Shown here piece after piece: positions 63,401 to 64,000 of a DNA stretch of 64,000 nucleotides. The stretch spans positions 2,170,001-2,234,000 of the forward strand of contig NZ_JAROCG010000001.1 of NCBI RefSeq assembly GCF_030433645.1, given 5' to 3'. The notes beneath the pieces were generated by a model. That model did not search any database, was not told the DNA's origin, and saw only the letters and a program-made list of their open reading frames with translations. A program made the position numbers and the translations under genes. The DNA comes from Arthrobacter burdickii. GTDB lineage: Bacteria; Actinomycetota; Actinomycetes; Actinomycetales; Micrococcaceae. Positions within the stretch are counted from its first letter, which is position 1. Each line of letters starts with the position of its first letter.

Positions 63401-63951
63401 AGCCGGATACCCTCGCGCCTGATCTTGCTGATGGACCGCCCGAGCCTGGCGTCGGAGGCGTCGATGATGAGGTGCCCCACCATCTCCCGGAGGACGCGGC
63501 GGGCGATGGGGATGACGACCTGCGGCAGCACGGGGGCGACGGCGGCGCCGACCTTCACGGCCGAGCGCATGTACCAGGGGAGGAAGCCGGGGACCTTCGG
63601 AGCGATGGCCCCGAGGTTGCGGGCTGCGACCGAGAGATCTTCGGGGCGGATGACGCCGTCGACGAAGCCCACCGTGAAGGCGAGCCCGTTGGGATCCTTG
63701 AGGACGCCCGCGAGCTGCTTGGCCGAGGAGTCCACCGGTACCTTCGATGCCTCGGTCAGCCAGCGCCGGACGAGGGCGACAGTGGCGTCCGGCAGTGCCG
63801 CGGGGATGTCCGTCGTCCCGCCGGGACCGGCGGAGAATTCAGGAGCGGAGAATTCGGGGGCGCGGTCCGACCCCGGGTAAGGGGTGGGGCGAGCGTCGTG
63901 GAGCGCCGGGGTGTCGGCGAGGCCCTCGAGGGGCGGGATCTGGGTTGTCAT
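60403..63951 (-). CDS. putA: Bifunctional proline dehydrogenase/L-glutamate gamma-semialdehyde dehydrogenase
   Basis: A 1182-residue enzyme that oxidises proline to glutamate in two coupled steps. The N-terminal half is an FAD-dependent barrel (DYVSIKVSST, FINLDMEEYKDL, KVRVVKGANLPMEHVEA, VAGHNLFDLAFAW). The second half is an aldehyde dehydrogenase with ETSGKNAI and the catalytic Cys in GHAGQKCSAASL (about 786). About 200 further residues form a C-terminal domain. There is no N-terminal ribbon-helix-helix DNA-binding domain, so it does not autoregulate like E. coli PutA. Upstream control lies mostly outside the window. Confidence 0.95.
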   Translation of the reverse strand: MTTQIPPLEGLADTPALHDARPTPYPGSDRAPEFSAPEFSAGPGGTTDIPAALPDATVALVRRWLTEASKVPVDSSAKQLAGVLKDPNGLAFTVGFVDGVIRPEDLSVAARNLGAIAPKVPGFLPWYMRSAVKVGAAVAPVLPQVVIPIARRVLREMVGHLIIDASDARLGRSISKIRREGIRLNVNLLGEAVLGEHEAERRLEGTVRLLERPDVDYVSIKVSSTVAPHPAWAFEEAVEHVAEKLAPLYALAARSEKPKFINLDMEEYKDLDLTIAVFMAILDRPEFTDLEAGIVLQAYLPDSLAAMIRLQEWAAARRARGGAGIKVRVVKGANLPMEHVEASLHDWPLATWGSKQDSDTHYKRVLNYALQPGRVDNVRIGVAGHNLFDLAFAWLLAGERGVRSGIEFEMLLGMAQGQAEAVKRDVGSLLLYTPVVHPGEFDVAIAYLIRRLEEGASQDNFMSAVFELSENEALFEREKNRFLASLAALDTSIPAPNRRQDRTLPEPAHPGSGFTNTPDTDPSLPANRAWGRAILERVATSELGNDVVAATTLTRAEDLEDTIAGAVAAASSWGSLTGAERAAVLHRAGDALEARRADLMEVMAAETGKTLDQADPEISEAVDFAHYYAERARELDDVDGASFSPVRLTVVTPPWNFPVAIPAGSTLAALAAGSSVIIKPASQARRSGSVMIEALWAAGVPREVLRLVQVDERDLGRRLISDPRVDRVILTGGYETAELFRSFRTDLPLLAETSGKNAIIVTPSADLDLAAKDVAQSAFGHAGQKCSAASLVILVGSVGTSQRFRNQLLDAVTSLSVGYPSDPSTQMGPVIEPAAGKLLDGLTKLGDGESWLVEPQRLDDSGRLWSPGVRDGVKRGSTYHLTEYFGPILGIMTAPTLEDAIVLQNDIDYGLTSGIHSLDSREIATWIDGVQAGNLYVNRGITGAIVQRQPFGGWKKSAVGAGTKAGGPNYLVGLGTWSPRESAAQGAPLPAVAPLLSAAHSAGLPAADIARLGRAAASDAAAWNGEFGQVKDVSALSAERNLFRYMAHPVTVRLAEGASVADLVRVLLAAKAAGAPVAVSSAVELPAALRAVVQEQAETVTIEDDGAWLARAAALPVRRVRLIGGDLSALAAATGGRPDLAIYAQPVTESGRVELLPFLQEQAISITAHRFGTPNALTEGIV

Positions 63952-64000
63952 GGCAACGGCTTTCGGTTCGACGGCTTCCGCCGGGCACAGGATGAAGCAG

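Overview
The window is high-G+C chromosomal DNA with dense genes, many GTG starts, 1-4 bp start/stop overlaps and several start codons that sit directly behind a TAnnnT -10 box. Together with the gene content (ilvBNC with a short Val-rich leader, an IclR-type regulator divergent from leuCD, actinobacterial PutA, a CE1758/CE1759-type flavin pair, paired dynamin-like GTPases), this points to an actinobacterium, most likely a member of the Micrococcaceae (Arthrobacter-like). The taxonomic call is an inference from gene content and style, not from a marker search.

Layout. Positions 1-8306 hold a surface-sugar island: the end of a glycosyltransferase, a GmhA-like phosphoheptose isomerase, two different HldE-like kinase/nucleotidyltransferase fusions, a short-chain dehydrogenase, an aldehyde dehydrogenase, a GT9 (heptosyltransferase-like) enzyme and a GT2 enzyme. 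Positions 8360-12849 are housekeeping or unknown genes (DUF2795, cation efflux, VOC protein, membrane proteins, a lipoprotein) ending in tRNA-Lys. At 13064-15106 a 2-hydroxyacid dehydrogenase is followed by a complete IS481-family element with 27-bp inverted repeats and a 6-bp target duplication that copies the gene's stop codon.

Positions 15854-23143 form a branched-chain amino acid block: ilvD, then a leader peptide and attenuator, then ilvB-ilvN-ilvC and serA. More of the pathway lies further on: leuB and ilvE (33733-35987), and an IclR/LtbR-like regulator divergent from leuC-leuD (48639-51580), with a clear palindrome between them. Only leuA and ilvA are missing from the window. In between are fmdA, metG, a histidine kinase with a degenerate receiver, a MacB-type ABC exporter with a neighbouring two-component system, and a GGDEF-EAL protein.

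Positions 38162-39541 carry the most unusual locus: a TPR-type helical-repeat protein without a DNA-binding domain, divergent from a 46-residue secreted peptide gene. This arrangement resembles receptor/propeptide signalling pairs known mainly from Firmicutes. Then follow a fumarylacetoacetate-hydrolase-family gene, gltX, a HAD phosphatase, tRNA-Gln and tRNA-Glu, and a tandem pair of membrane dynamin-like GTPases (43508-47247). Positions 51813-56142 hold envelope genes murA-plsC-gpsA-ddl. The right end has a flavin monooxygenase/FMN reductase pair, a pirin, a YeiH-like transporter and a full-length putA. No CRISPR array, prophage, rRNA or replication origin was seen.
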